Positions 1 to 7,890 of a stretch of 47,694 nucleotides of DNA are shown one piece after another. This DNA is from Actinomycetaceae bacterium (GTDB lineage: Bacteria > Actinomycetota > Actinomycetes > Actinomycetales > Actinomycetaceae). The stretch is from positions 76,459 to 124,152 of the forward strand of contig JAUMUM010000006.1 in NCBI GenBank assembly GCA_030530685.1. Direction: 5' to 3'. The notes under the pieces are model-generated. The model saw only the letters and a program-made list of their open reading frames with translations. It did not search any database and was not told the DNA's origin. The position numbers and the translations under genes were made by a program. Each line of letters opens with the position of its first letter. The stretch's first letter is position 1.

Positions 1-393
1 CGTATGCCGTCTTCTGAAGAGCCGTCTTCGCCCGAGGAAACCACCACGTACGAAACACCGGATAGCGATGATTTTGACACCTACGACCGCGATTCGGGCA
101 GTAAGCCTTCACGAGACGAGGTCAAGGCCGGATTCAAGACGCTTCTTGAACAACAGGGATTGTCGCAGCGGTTAGCCGAGCTCGGAGCAACCGACGAACA
201 AATCAATAACTTCTACGGATGCATTGTCGATAACGTCTACGATGACATGTCCGCCGAGTCTCTGCAGGCCCTCGTGAATGACGACACTAGCTCGGCCGTT
301 GTCTCCTCGGAAGAGCAGAGTGAGATCACGAGCGCCGCTCGAACCTGCCGAGCGCAATTGGGTCAAGAGGTCGCTGGCAGCAACGCCGGCTGA
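1..393 (+). CDS. Small lipoprotein paralog 1 (5' end outside window)
   Basis: The reading frame is open to the window edge, so the signal peptide and lipobox lie outside. What remains is a Ser/Thr/Glu/Asp-rich linker (about 35 residues) followed by a compact C-terminal domain. That domain starts KPSRDEVKAG and carries the family core LGATDEQINNFYGC plus a second Cys in ARTCRAQLG. The two cysteines, also present in the next three genes, could form a disulfide outside the cytoplasm. I do not recognise the domain. It is the first visible member of a four-gene tandem array and is almost identical to the second gene across the C-terminal domain. Function unknown; a surface or envelope lipoprotein by analogy with its neighbours. 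Confidence 0.8.
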   Translation, partial: RMPSSEEPSSPEETTTYETPDSDDFDTYDRDSGSKPSRDEVKAGFKTLLEQQGLSQRLAELGATDEQINNFYGCIVDNVYDDMSAESLQALVNDDTSSAVVSSEEQSEITSAARTCRAQLGQEVAGSNAG

Positions 394-419
394 TCGACCA
401 CCGACCGGCCCAACTTCAC

Positions 420-454
420 ACCGGGCGGCAGCTCTGACTGCCGCCCGGTTGTTT
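420..454 (+). terminator. Intrinsic terminator after lipoprotein 1
   Basis: Perfect 12-bp inverted repeat (accgggcggcag / ctgccgcccggt) with a 6-nt loop, followed by a short T-rich tract (tgttt). Nearly the same hairpin follows lipoproteins 2 and 3, so each gene appears to be its own transcription unit. Confidence 0.7.
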
Positions 455-540
455 GCACCTTCGCAATGACAGTCGCACCTTCGGTCAATTACATCGTGGC
501 GAAATGCAGCCCCCGGCATACGCTGCCGAGTCGCCCGCAG

Positions 541-636
541 GACCAAAGTCGTACTATAGCGTACGCACTTATCACCCAGTAAGCTGCAATTACGCAGTGC
601 GTCTGCATACCAGAAATAAGTATCGATTGAGGAATA
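541..636 (+). repeat. Duplicated promoter/leader segment, copy 1 of 2
   Basis: The roughly 95 bases before lipoprotein 2 are closely matched by 1266-1363 before lipoprotein 3. Shared words include cacccagtaagctgcaatta and the region running into gattgagga, the ribosome binding site. The copies show that the array arose by duplication of gene plus promoter. Lipoprotein 4 has unrelated upstream DNA. Confidence 0.65.
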
Positions 637-1125
637 ATGTCAGTAAAGAAGTTCTCCACCCTGATCGCTGTCCCCTTCATCGCCCTGTCCCTGTCCGCCT
701 GCGGCTCCAACTCCAACAGCAGCGACGAAACCAGCGCCAACGAAACGACCACCTCTCAAGAGACGTCCGCATCTGAAGCAAGCACACCCGCCGAAACCAG
801 CAGCGACTCCTCGGATAGCGGCGACTCAGCAGGCAAGCCCTCACGTGACGACGTTAAGTCTGCACTCACTTCGCTTCTCGAAAGAGAGGGATTGACGCAG
901 CAGTTCTCCCAGCTTGGAGCAACCGACGAACAAATCAACAACTTCTACGGATGCGTCGTCGATAACGTCTACGATGACATGTCCGCCGAGTCCCTGCAGG
1001 CCCTCGTGAATAACGACACTAGCTCGGCCGTTGTCTCCTCGGAAGAGCAGAGCAAGCTCACGAGCGCCGCTCAAACCTGCGGCATGCAACTGGGTCAAGA
1101 GGTCGCTGGCAACAACGCCGGCTGA
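637..1125 (+). CDS. Small lipoprotein paralog 2
   Basis: 162 residues. A lipoprotein signal peptide (Lys4-Lys5, hydrophobic core, lipobox LSAC with Cys22) predicts export and lipid anchoring. A low-complexity Ser/Thr/Glu/Asp linker (residues 24-68) follows, then the array's C-terminal domain (about 69-162) with two conserved Cys (YGCVVDN and AQTCGMQ). The ATG is preceded by GAGGA about 3 nt upstream. The protein is a mosaic: its first half matches paralog 3 and its second half matches paralog 1, suggesting recombination between array members. The family is not recognised. Possible roles (binding, adhesion, immune-exposed variation) cannot be separated from sequence. Confidence 0.85.
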   Translation: MSVKKFSTLIAVPFIALSLSACGSNSNSSDETSANETTTSQETSASEASTPAETSSDSSDSGDSAGKPSRDDVKSALTSLLEREGLTQQFSQLGATDEQINNFYGCVVDNVYDDMSAESLQALVNNDTSSAVVSSEEQSKLTSAAQTCGMQLGQEVAGNNAG

Positions 1126-1151
1126 TCGACCACCGACCGACCCAGCCTCAC

Positions 1152-1181
1152 ACCGGGCGGCAGCGCTGACTGCCGCCCGGT
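1152..1181 (+). terminator. Hairpin terminator after lipoprotein 2
   Basis: 12-bp perfect stem (accgggcggcag / ctgccgcccggt), 6-nt loop, followed by attcctta. Same element as after lipoprotein 1. Confidence 0.6.
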
Positions 1182-1265
1182 ATTCCTTACCTTCGCGATG
1201 ACCATCGCACCTTGAGTCAATCGCAGCGAAGCACGGCCTTTAGCGTTCGCCACTGGTTGTCTGTA

Positions 1266-1363
1266 GGACCAAAATCGCACTGTCGCATACGCACTAATCA
1301 CCCAGTAAGCTGCAATTACGCAGCGCGCCTGCATACTAGAAACAAGTAACGATTGAGGAACAA
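1266..1363 (+). repeat. Duplicated promoter/leader segment, copy 2 of 2
   Basis: Near-copy of 541-636: same order of blocks (gaccaaa, cgcact, cacccagtaagctgcaatta, gattgagga). It probably carries the promoter of lipoprotein 3. Confidence 0.65.
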
Positions 1364-1852
1364 ATGTCAGTAAAGAAGATCCCCGCCCTGATCGCTGTCC
1401 CCTTCATCGCCCTGTCCCTGTCCGCCTGCGGCTCCAACTCCAACAGCAGCGACGAAACCACCGCCAACGAAACGACCACCTCCCAAGAAGCATCATCGTC
1501 GGCTGAAGAAACCACGCCCGCTGAAACCAGCAGCGACTCCTCGGGTAGCGGCGACTCCGCAGGCAAGCCCTCACGTGACGAGGTTAAGGCCGGCGTGAAG
1601 AAGATGCTCGAAGCACAGGGAATAGACCAGCAGTTCTCCCAACTCGGTGCCACTGACGAGCAAATGGACAAGGCGTACACGTGCATCACCGACTCCCTCT
1701 ACGATGAGGTCTCCAACGAAACACTCGAGACTCTCGCCAAGGGAGACCCCAGCGCTCCGATCAGCAGCGCCGACCAGCAAACAGTCGAGAACAACGCTTT
1801 TTCCTGCGGCCAGCAGATCGGCCAGGAGCTCTCTGGCAACAACGCCGGCTGA
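1364..1852 (+). CDS. Small lipoprotein paralog 3
   Basis: 162 residues with the same architecture as its neighbours: signal peptide with lipobox LSAC (Cys22), acidic Ser/Thr-rich linker, and C-terminal domain beginning KPSRDEVKAG. The first 50 residues are almost identical to paralog 2. The C-terminal domain is clearly diverged (LGATDEQMDKAYTC, then FSCGQQIGQEL) but keeps both cysteines and the overall spacing. SD GAGGA lies just before the ATG. Unknown function; probably exported and lipid-anchored. Confidence 0.85.
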   Translation: MSVKKIPALIAVPFIALSLSACGSNSNSSDETTANETTTSQEASSSAEETTPAETSSDSSGSGDSAGKPSRDEVKAGVKKMLEAQGIDQQFSQLGATDEQMDKAYTCITDSLYDEVSNETLETLAKGDPSAPISSADQQTVENNAFSCGQQIGQELSGNNAG

Positions 1853-1878
1853 TCGACCACCGGTCGGCCCAGCCTCAC

Positions 1879-1908
1879 AACGGGCGGCAGCGTTGGCTGC
1901 CGCCCGTT
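1879..1908 (+). terminator. Hairpin terminator after lipoprotein 3
   Basis: 12-bp stem aacgggcggcag / ctgccgcccgtt with a 6-nt loop. Both arms carry compensatory changes relative to the two upstream copies, so base-pairing rather than sequence has been kept. Confidence 0.6.
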
Positions 1909-2120
1909 CGTCCGCCCGGAGGTCGTCGGCCAGACAGTGCTCCCGATGTACCTCCTCCGACGCTCAGAACTCGGCGCTTGCCGTCCGCCATTCTGTGCTC
2001 AGCGCTCTGCACACGCCGGCCGCAAGCACCCACGCTTAAGTCGGGGAGATCTTCCTGTGGGCACACTCCGCCCTCGCCCCTATCCTGGCCGTATCCCCAA
2101 CGTCGACACGGGAGGTAACA

Positions 2121-2651
2121 ATGCACATCAAGAAGATCCCCGTCCTGATGGCCGTCCCGTTCATCGCCCTGTCACTGTCTGCCTGCGGCGACTCTGGCGC
2201 CTCCATTGTCCCGACCGCCACCCAAGAATCATCCGAGCCAGAAGCACCTTCGCCATCAGCCACGCCCGCCACAGACGGCACCACGTGCTCCCAACCGGGA
2301 GAATCCGGATGCTCCGATCCAGAAGAAACCACGCCTGCCGAAACGGCCGACGCAGACTCCTCTGGCAGACCTTCACGCGAAGAGGTCAAGGCCGGTCTGA
2401 CGACGGGTATTGAGAACAGCGGAGCTCGTCAGCAGTATGAAAATACGGGAGCCACGCCGGAACAAATGGACAGGCTCTACACGTGCATTGTTGACAACTT
2501 CTACGACGAGGTCTCAACCGAAACCCTCCAGGGCATCGCCAGCGGCGACGTCAATGCCCAACTCCCGGCCGACGATTACGACACGGTCTACAACGCCAAT
2601 CGGCAATGCAGCCAGCAACTGTTCCGCGAACTCACTGGCGAAACCGGCTGA
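2121..2651 (+). CDS. Small lipoprotein paralog 4
   Basis: 176 residues, the most diverged member of the array. The signal peptide MHIKKIPVLMAVPFIALSLS leads to the lipobox SAC (Cys22). The linker is longer, Pro/Glu/Ser-rich, and contains two extra Cys (TTCSQ, SGCSDP). The C-terminal domain (about 83-176) keeps RPSREEVKAG, an EQMDRLYTC core and the final NRQCSQQL cysteine. A good ribosome binding site (GGGAGG) precedes the ATG. Its upstream region is unrelated to the duplicated promoter, so regulation may differ. Function unknown. Confidence 0.85.
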   Translation: MHIKKIPVLMAVPFIALSLSACGDSGASIVPTATQESSEPEAPSPSATPATDGTTCSQPGESGCSDPEETTPAETADADSSGRPSREEVKAGLTTGIENSGARQQYENTGATPEQMDRLYTCIVDNFYDEVSTETLQGIASGDVNAQLPADDYDTVYNANRQCSQQLFRELTGETG

Positions 2652-2706
2652 CTTCAGCGCAACCGGCCGACCCCCAGGAACTCCAGCCAGTTCGCGGGAG
2701 CGTACG

Positions 2707-2738
2707 GTGCCTGCCGGCCTCCGGAGACCGGCAGGCAC
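2707..2738 (+). terminator. Hairpin downstream of lipoprotein 4
   Basis: 11-bp perfect inverted repeat gtgcctgccgg / ccggcaggcac around a 10-nt loop, with no T tract. A second stem, agccgggcggc / gccgcccggct, lies at 2784-2817. One or both may end transcription of the array. 2739-2954 otherwise shows no gene. Confidence 0.45.
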
Positions 2739-2783
2739 GGCCAGGTGAGGGCACGGTTGGGTGCATAGCGCTCGGGCGACGCT

Positions 2784-2817
2784 AGCCGGGCGGCAGGTAT
2801 GCGTCCGCCGCCCGGCT
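2784..2817. repeat. GC-rich inverted repeat between convergent genes
   Basis: 11-bp arms agccgggcggc and gccgcccggct with a 12-nt spacer. The arms share the cgggcggc core of the three array terminators. It sits between the convergent lipoprotein array and the DUF4432 gene and may act as a bidirectional terminator. Confidence 0.4.
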
Positions 2818-2954
2818 ACCTGGCCGCGACTTCCCGGCAGCTGACAAGGCCCGTGCTCGGGAAGCAACGCCCGGCCGTCCAGGTCACCTTACTCACCGCC
2901 CGGGGATCAACGCCTTGTCACCGGCGACAGCATGTTACCGGTGGCAACGGCGTG

Positions 2955-4016
2955 TCACCCGGCGGCCTTAGTGAGGCGATCTCGCCGCTCGCGCAGCTCG
3001 GCAATCTCCTTCGCTCCGCTCACCACGGTGAAGGTCAAGCGCTTGACCTCGCTGCTCTGGGCGGCCAGGTGGTGGAGGTCGCCCTGCTGCTCGTGGAAGC
3101 CGCGCCCGCGCACCGAGGAGTTCGCCGGCTCCAGGCCGATGACGTAGTCGCCGGACGCCATCGACTTCCACTCCATGAAGTACGGGAACTCGGCCGTCGA
3201 GAACTCGATGAGAAGGGCCAAGCCGAGCTTCTCGTTAACCAGGGCGGCGAACGTCGAGCCGTCGGCGTCGCCGGCGAGGGTGTGGATGAAGACCGACTCC
3301 GGCCTATTGGGCTCCGGCGCCTGGATGGTCGACCAGTGGGTGGCGTCCCGCTCGGTCGCCTCGTCGCGCGGCTCGGCCATGAGGCTCGGCAGGATGATCT
3401 CCGAGCCCTCGTCCACGAGCGGCCAGCCGATGTTGCAGTGGTACATGATCATCATCGGTTCGTCCGCAAAACCCTCATTGCGGATCTCGTCGGTGACGGC
3501 GATGGAGGGCGTGCCCAGACGCGTCTCGATTCGCCGGCGCAGCACCAGGTTCTCGCCGAAGAGCTCGGCCTCGCGGACCTCGCCGGCCACCGTCGCCACG
3601 CACTCGTCGCCCTGCCAGGCGACGTCGTACTGGATGTGCTCGGCCGGGCTCGTCCGCAGGCGGCCGTGCAGCGGATATTCCTTGCCAGCCGCATCGGTGT
3701 ACGGGCCGCCTATATTCTCCAGCCCACAGGTAAAGAAGAATCCTCCCATGATCGAGCGGACCGCCTCCTCGCCGTGTGTGTCGAAGGGATTGCGCCCGTT
3801 GAGCCCGGGCTTCGATAGGAACTGCAGCGCGGTACCCCGGTACTCCAGTTCGGCAATGTCCAGGGCCTTGTCCGCCATGGCCACGAATCGCAGGTCGTCA
3901 TTTTTGACTTCGATGGCGTGCATGCCATCGGCACGCCCATCCTGGTAGCGCACGGGCCTGGCGTACATGACCTGCTGAAGATTTCCCACCTTGCTCAGAA
4001 GATCGGAACGTCGCAT
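2955..4016 (-). CDS. DUF4432 / aldose-1-epimerase-like protein
   Basis: 353 residues, matching the usual length of DUF4432 proteins, which have a galactose-mutarotase-type beta-sandwich fold. Supporting segments are FVAMADKALDIAELEYRG near the N terminus, GGFFFTCGLENIGGP, PLHGRLRTSPAEH (His typical of the family's sugar site), MYHCNIGWPLVDEGSEI and VIGLEPANSSVRGRG near the C terminus. The likely role is binding or epimerising a sugar or sugar derivative in the cytoplasm; the substrate is unknown. A strong SD (AAGGAG) sits 8 nt before the ATG. It appears monocistronic, flanked by a convergent lipoprotein array and an intergenic stretch. Confidence 0.85.
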   Translation of the reverse strand: MRRSDLLSKVGNLQQVMYARPVRYQDGRADGMHAIEVKNDDLRFVAMADKALDIAELEYRGTALQFLSKPGLNGRNPFDTHGEEAVRSIMGGFFFTCGLENIGGPYTDAAGKEYPLHGRLRTSPAEHIQYDVAWQGDECVATVAGEVREAELFGENLVLRRRIETRLGTPSIAVTDEIRNEGFADEPMMIMYHCNIGWPLVDEGSEIILPSLMAEPRDEATERDATHWSTIQAPEPNRPESVFIHTLAGDADGSTFAALVNEKLGLALLIEFSTAEFPYFMEWKSMASGDYVIGLEPANSSVRGRGFHEQQGDLHHLAAQSSEVKRLTFTVVSGAKEIAELRERRDRLTKAAG

Positions 4017-4447
4017 GAATTCATCTCCTTCTTCTAGGGGTTTCGTTAGGGTTCGTCTCGTGCGTTGGTCGAGGATCGGGGCGTCATTCCGTCGAGGCGG
4101 TGCACCTCCGGGGCCGCGTCGGCGGCCCCTCGCGATGCGGTCAGCACCGGACCCCGGGCATTCAAGGCGCGCGACCTACTTGCGAGACCGGTAACCGTCC
4201 GGTGTCCGTGAGACCAGCAACCTTCGCCCAGGCCTTCGGTCGGGAAACAGCACCGTTCCCGTGCGGCACCGCCGTAGGGCCACCGAAAGCTAGAACCTTT
4301 GCGCCAACCCTACAAGTCACTTGAGTGACGTACAAGACATTCCAAGGCCCATCTTCGGACGATTAGAGGGCGAACGCCGCGCCGTTTGCGACCGCGCCTT
4401 CTGCACGGCCGCGCCCGCTCACGCGGCTCAGATCAGAGTAGAGAAGA
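4017..4447. other. Intergenic region, no gene seen
   Basis: 430 bases between the DUF4432 start and the M50 protease stop, both on the minus strand. It must hold the DUF4432 promoter. I find no credible reading frame, RNA gene or strong hairpin. Confidence 0.5.
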
Positions 4448-5158
4448 TCACAGTAGGGAACCCATTGCCATTCGCACGACCCAGAAGGTCATGACGGCGT
4501 CAACTAGCACCCAGCTGGCCAGCCACACTCCGGCCGGCACACGGGTGAGCTGCGCCAGCGTTCCGTGATCCTGATTCGGGTCACGGCTGCGGGCGACGTC
4601 GCCCAGCGAGGTCCACGCCCCCACGAGGAGCACCAGGCCGACTCCCGTCACGACTCCGGACCTATAATCACCACCCCACCACCACAGCGCGGCGCATGCC
4701 AGGCCGCTGGCGAGGACGACCCCGGCCGTGCGCCACGAGCGGGACATGACAAGCAGGCAGGCGAAGACGACGGTCGCCGCGGCCAGAATCGCTCCCGACC
4801 ACGAGTGCAAGGCGCCCGCGACGAGCAGCGCACCGAGGATGGCGGGAGCCGGGTACCCCGCCCACGATGTGAGGACCCTGCCCGCCCCCGTAGCTTTTCC
4901 ACTGGTGATCGCGTGCCCGGACATATCCCCGCGCACGACGAATCCCTGGAACTTCCGGCCGCAGGCAATGCCTACCGCCGCGTGCCCGGCCTCGTGAACG
5001 ACCGTCACGAGCGTCCTGCCCCACCGCTGGGTTACGGGAACTGTCAATGCCAACACGAGGACGATGACGGCCGGCCACAGATCATAGGCATCGGGGCTCA
5101 CGCTTTGCGACAGGCGGTCGACGAGGCGATCCCACCATGACAGTTCGTTTTCGAGCAT
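4448..5158 (-). CDS. M50-family membrane metalloprotease-like protein
   Basis: 236 residues from the ATG chosen here; a TTG 21 nt upstream in the same frame is an alternative start. The zinc-binding motif HEAGH (VVHEAGHAAVGIACG) lies about 55 residues in, followed by several hydrophobic segments and ending in a hydrophobic helix (VLVDAVMTFWVVRMAMGSLL). This is the short actinobacterial M50 peptidase-like type, without a PDZ domain. It is probably an intramembrane metalloprotease or zinc-binding homolog in the cytoplasmic membrane; the substrate is unknown. Its 5' end faces the patatin gene, so the 240 bases between hold two divergent promoters. Confidence 0.8.
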   Translation of the reverse strand: MLENELSWWDRLVDRLSQSVSPDAYDLWPAVIVLVLALTVPVTQRWGRTLVTVVHEAGHAAVGIACGRKFQGFVVRGDMSGHAITSGKATGAGRVLTSWAGYPAPAILGALLVAGALHSWSGAILAAATVVFACLLVMSRSWRTAGVVLASGLACAALWWWGGDYRSGVVTGVGLVLLVGAWTSLGDVARSRDPNQDHGTLAQLTRVPAGVWLASWVLVDAVMTFWVVRMAMGSLL

Positions 5159-5360
5159 GGAAAGAAGTCTGCCACGCAATCATGGGAATCGCTGTCACCT
5201 CGATCTCCACGCCTGCGCCGCCAACTCAGCGGCGCCTGTGCCCCAGCCACCCGCGAGAACTTGACACCGCCCTGCTCCCCGGCGCCACGACCCGTTCATC
5301 CTGCCGCGCGCCACAAACGCGCGGCCCTCCACCCACCAACGAATCCCGGACCACGGTCAT

Positions 5361-5389
5361 CTGCCACAAGCCGAAATTCGGACTATCAT
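5361..5389 (+). promoter_or_regulatory. Likely promoter for patatin gene (leaderless)
   Basis: A -10 element TATCAT at 5384-5389 lies 8 nt before the GTG start. A weak -35 (CTGCCA, 5361-5366) is 17 bp upstream. No Shine-Dalgarno can fit, so a leaderless mRNA is inferred. Confidence 0.5.
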
Positions 5390-5397
5390 GGTCCACC

Positions 5398-6276
5398 GTG
5401 AGCACTCAGGTCCCGACCGCACTCGTCTTCGAAGGTGGCGGCATGCGAGGCACATATACGGCCGCGCTCGTCGCCGAAATGATCGACGCCGGCATCGAGT
5501 TCCCGTGGGTCGGCGGCATCTCCGCAGGCGCCACCCACACGTTCAACTTCGTCGCACGCGACTCCTGGCGCGCCCGCGCCGCCTTCGTCGACCTAGCGCG
5601 CGACCCCAACATCGGTGGCCCGCTCAGCTTCGTGCGCGGAAAGGGCTACTTCAACTCGGACTATATCTACCACCACACCTCCGGCCCCGGTCAGCTACTC
5701 CCCTTCGACTGGCCCGCCTTCGAAGCAAGCCCCGTCGAATACAAGATCGGTGCCTTCAACTGCGAGGAAGGCAGAACCGTCTACTGGGGCCGCGAGGATG
5801 CCACGGATCACGAGGGGCTCCTGCGCCGCTGCCAGGCGTCCTCGTCGATCCCCATCGCCATGCCCATCGTCGAGATCGATGGCGTCGCCTATCTGGACGG
5901 TGCCATTGGCGCTACCGGCGGGTTCGCCATCGACGCCGCGGAGGCCGACGGCTACGAGCGCTTCGTCGTCGTGTTGACGCGCGAGCGCGGGTACGAAAAG
6001 CCGCAGAGCAAGCTTCCCCTGGCTTTCTACCGTCGAGTCTTCCGCAAGTATCCCGCGGTGGCCGATGCGATACTCGCGCGAGCAGACAACTACAACCGCT
6101 CGCGCGAAAGGCTGGAGGCTCTCCAGGCCGAGGGTCGTGCCTTCCTCTACTACCCCGAGACCGTGCCGGTCGACAACGGCGAACGCGATCCCATCAAGAT
6201 CCAGGCCGCCTACGAAGAGGGGCTGCAGCAGGCGCGCCGCGACCTGCCCAAGATCGTCGAATTCCTCCAGGGTTGA
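5398..6276 (+). CDS. Patatin-like phospholipase
   Basis: 292 residues from the GTG start. The frame extends further upstream but that part has no family similarity, and the GTG lies directly behind a -10 element. Patatin features visible: oxyanion-hole motif GGGMRG (residues 13-18), nucleophile elbow GISAG with the catalytic Ser, and the partner Asp in the DGA-type motif YLDGAIG. The family hydrolyses lipid acyl esters with a Ser-Asp dyad. No signal peptide is seen, so it is probably cytoplasmic or membrane-peripheral. The sequence resembles the bacterial YjjU/RssA-like group. No operon partner. Confidence 0.88.
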   Translation: MSTQVPTALVFEGGGMRGTYTAALVAEMIDAGIEFPWVGGISAGATHTFNFVARDSWRARAAFVDLARDPNIGGPLSFVRGKGYFNSDYIYHHTSGPGQLLPFDWPAFEASPVEYKIGAFNCEEGRTVYWGREDATDHEGLLRRCQASSSIPIAMPIVEIDGVAYLDGAIGATGGFAIDAAEADGYERFVVVLTRERGYEKPQSKLPLAFYRRVFRKYPAVADAILARADNYNRSRERLEALQAEGRAFLYYPETVPVDNGERDPIKIQAAYEEGLQQARRDLPKIVEFLQG

Positions 6277-6446
6277 GTACGACGAACCGATCGTTCCGCC
6301 AGGATAAGCAGGCAGCCGGCGTCAGCGTGTGACCCCAGTGCCAACGGGCGGCCAGTCAACGTCGTGGGCGACTCAATACCGCCCTCACCTACCCGGTGCC
6401 AGCGGGGACAGCCTCACCGGGCACCAGCAGACGGCCGCGCCCGGCG

Positions 6447-7139
6447 TCAGCGTGTGGCTTCACCCGAACCGGTAATGGGAATGGTCGGGCCCAGATAGGT
6501 CGGCTTAGGTTTGGTGATGGACTGGCCAAAGTCCTTCACCCGGGCGAAGTATTCACGCATGTCGCGCCTGAACTGGCCCGAATAGTTATTGCCGGACGAG
6601 GCAACGCCCCACACCTCCAAGCCCAGCGCATCGCCGGCGTACAGGGCGCGGGTCAGGTGGTATTCCTGGGTGACGACGATCGCCGTCTTCACCTCGAAGA
6701 CATCTCTGGCTCGGTACATCGACTCGTAGGTCGAAAACCCGGCGTGGTCCTCGAAGATGTCCTCCTTGGGCACACCCCGCTCCTCCAACCAGGTGCGCAT
6801 GACGTGCACCTCGTTGTAGTGAACCGTCGAGTTATCACCCGAGACGAGGATCTTCGGGGCGGCCCCCTGCTGGTAGAGCTCCAACGACTTCTCCAACCGC
6901 GCCCTGAGCATGTTGGACGGCTGCCCGTCGGACCGAACCGAGGCCCCCAAAACCAGAATGCAGTCCGGCTTGACGTCAGTAGGTATCTCATCAGTACTCG
7001 AAACGATCTTCTCATCGGTCGACGTCAGCATGTAGACGTTTATGCCGCCGATGGTGAGAACGACGACCGCGATCAAACTGCCAAGGGTGACGACAACGCG
7101 CTTCTTGATTGTCCAGTGCTTTCGAGATTCAGTTGTCAT
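6447..7139 (-). CDS. YdcF/SanA-type DUF218 membrane protein
   Basis: 230 residues from the ATG that begins MTTESRKHW; the frame upstream is not protein-like and overlaps the TetR gene. One N-terminal transmembrane helix (about 15-35) anchors an extracytoplasmic DUF218 domain with the family signatures CILVLGASVRSDGQPS, KILVSGDNS, FEDHAGFSTYESMYRAR and VVTQEYHLTRALY. SanA/ElyC/YdcF relatives affect the cell envelope and antibiotic exclusion; the enzymatic activity is unresolved. It lies directly downstream of the TetR gene on the same strand (106-nt gap), so co-transcription is possible. Confidence 0.85.
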   Translation of the reverse strand: MTTESRKHWTIKKRVVVTLGSLIAVVVLTIGGINVYMLTSTDEKIVSSTDEIPTDVKPDCILVLGASVRSDGQPSNMLRARLEKSLELYQQGAAPKILVSGDNSTVHYNEVHVMRTWLEERGVPKEDIFEDHAGFSTYESMYRARDVFEVKTAIVVTQEYHLTRALYAGDALGLEVWGVASSGNNYSGQFRRDMREYFARVKDFGQSITKPKPTYLGPTIPITGSGEATR

Positions 7140-7245
7140 AGGCCGATCATATCGACCGCCACCGACACTGTCGCCGGTGACGTTCCCAAGAAAATGTGGG
7201 ATGTCCGGCACTGTGGACCCGCCCACCGGCAAACGCACGATCGCT

Positions 7246-7821
7246 TCACTCGGGCAGTGCCCGCGCCAGTTCGGCCGCAATCTCGCGCACGGACACGCCC
7301 GGCTCGATGGCCGAACGCACGACGGCGCTCTGCATGATGGCCGCAATCCAATCCACGTAGAAATCTATCCTGTCCTCCTCACCGCGAGCGCGAGCCCACG
7401 GTTCGATCGTGGTGGCCAGAAGTCCGCGAGCTCGAACGAGGGCCTGCACGACGATCTGACGCAGGTCATCCCTGACCGCCGCCTCCGCCCACACGCCGAG
7501 CATCCAGGCGGCGTACTCGACGGGAAAGACATCGCCAATGAGCGATAAGCATATCTGGCGGGGCGAACTGTCAACGCCATCGCCTTCGACCGTCCGCTCG
7601 AAGTAGTCATTGGCTCGCTCAAAGGTCTGAAGCGCCACGCTCACAAGGATCTCGTCCTTGCTTGCGAAGTGTGAGTATATCGAGCCGGAGGACATGCCCG
7701 ACTCGCTGATGATGTCGCCCATCGACGTCGCGGAAAAGCCCTTGCGCCCAAAGCACACCAGGGCCGCCTCTGCGATGCGGCGGCGGCGGCGCTCTCGTGA
7801 TTCTTCCGTCAACCTCGGCAT
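7246..7821 (-). CDS. TetR/AcrR-family transcriptional regulator
   Basis: 191 residues from the ATG of MPRLTEES; an in-frame ATG 15 nt upstream would lie inside the operator. The N-terminal TetR helix-turn-helix covers about residues 10-60 (IAEAALVCFGRKGFSATSMGDI, then SGSIYSHFASKDEIL). The C-terminal ligand domain is diverged as usual. It is divergent from the YhgE-like membrane protein gene at 7891, and the 69-bp gap holds two similar palindromes. This is the classic layout of a repressor controlling itself and an adjacent transport or efflux gene. The ligand is unknown. Confidence 0.9.
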   Translation of the reverse strand: MPRLTEESRERRRRRIAEAALVCFGRKGFSATSMGDIISESGMSSGSIYSHFASKDEILVSVALQTFERANDYFERTVEGDGVDSSPRQICLSLIGDVFPVEYAAWMLGVWAEAAVRDDLRQIVVQALVRARGLLATTIEPWARARGEEDRIDFYVDWIAAIMQSAVVRSAIEPGVSVREIAAELARALPE

Positions 7822-7824
7822 GCA

Positions 7825-7844
7825 AACAGAATACATGATCTGTT
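7825..7844. promoter_or_regulatory. TetR operator candidate 1
   Basis: The sequence AACAGAATACATGATCTGTT has perfect 5-bp outer arms (AACAG / CTGTT) in a 20-bp element immediately before the tetR start. Its size and position fit a TetR-family operator. Confidence 0.55.
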
Positions 7845-7858
7845 AAGCTCAATCCATA

Positions 7859-7878
7859 AACAGAACATACATTCTTTT
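7859..7878. promoter_or_regulatory. TetR operator candidate 2
   Basis: The sequence AACAGAACATACATTCTTTT shares AACAGAA and a TTCTtTT right side with candidate 1, 34 bp away, just before the ribosome binding site (AGGAGG) of the divergent gene. Confidence 0.4.
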
Positions 7879-7890
7879 TAGGAGGTCCTC

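Noticed and set aside
2799-3818. Long plus-strand frame opposite the DUF4432 gene
   Set aside because: High-GC antisense frame; Arg/Gly/Leu-biased and without start signals, while the minus strand encodes a clear DUF4432 protein.
4017-4040. Vector-like AAGGAGATGAATTC ribosome binding segment before the DUF4432 gene
   Set aside because: A good Shine-Dalgarno plus a chance EcoRI site; the surrounding sequence is normal chromosome.
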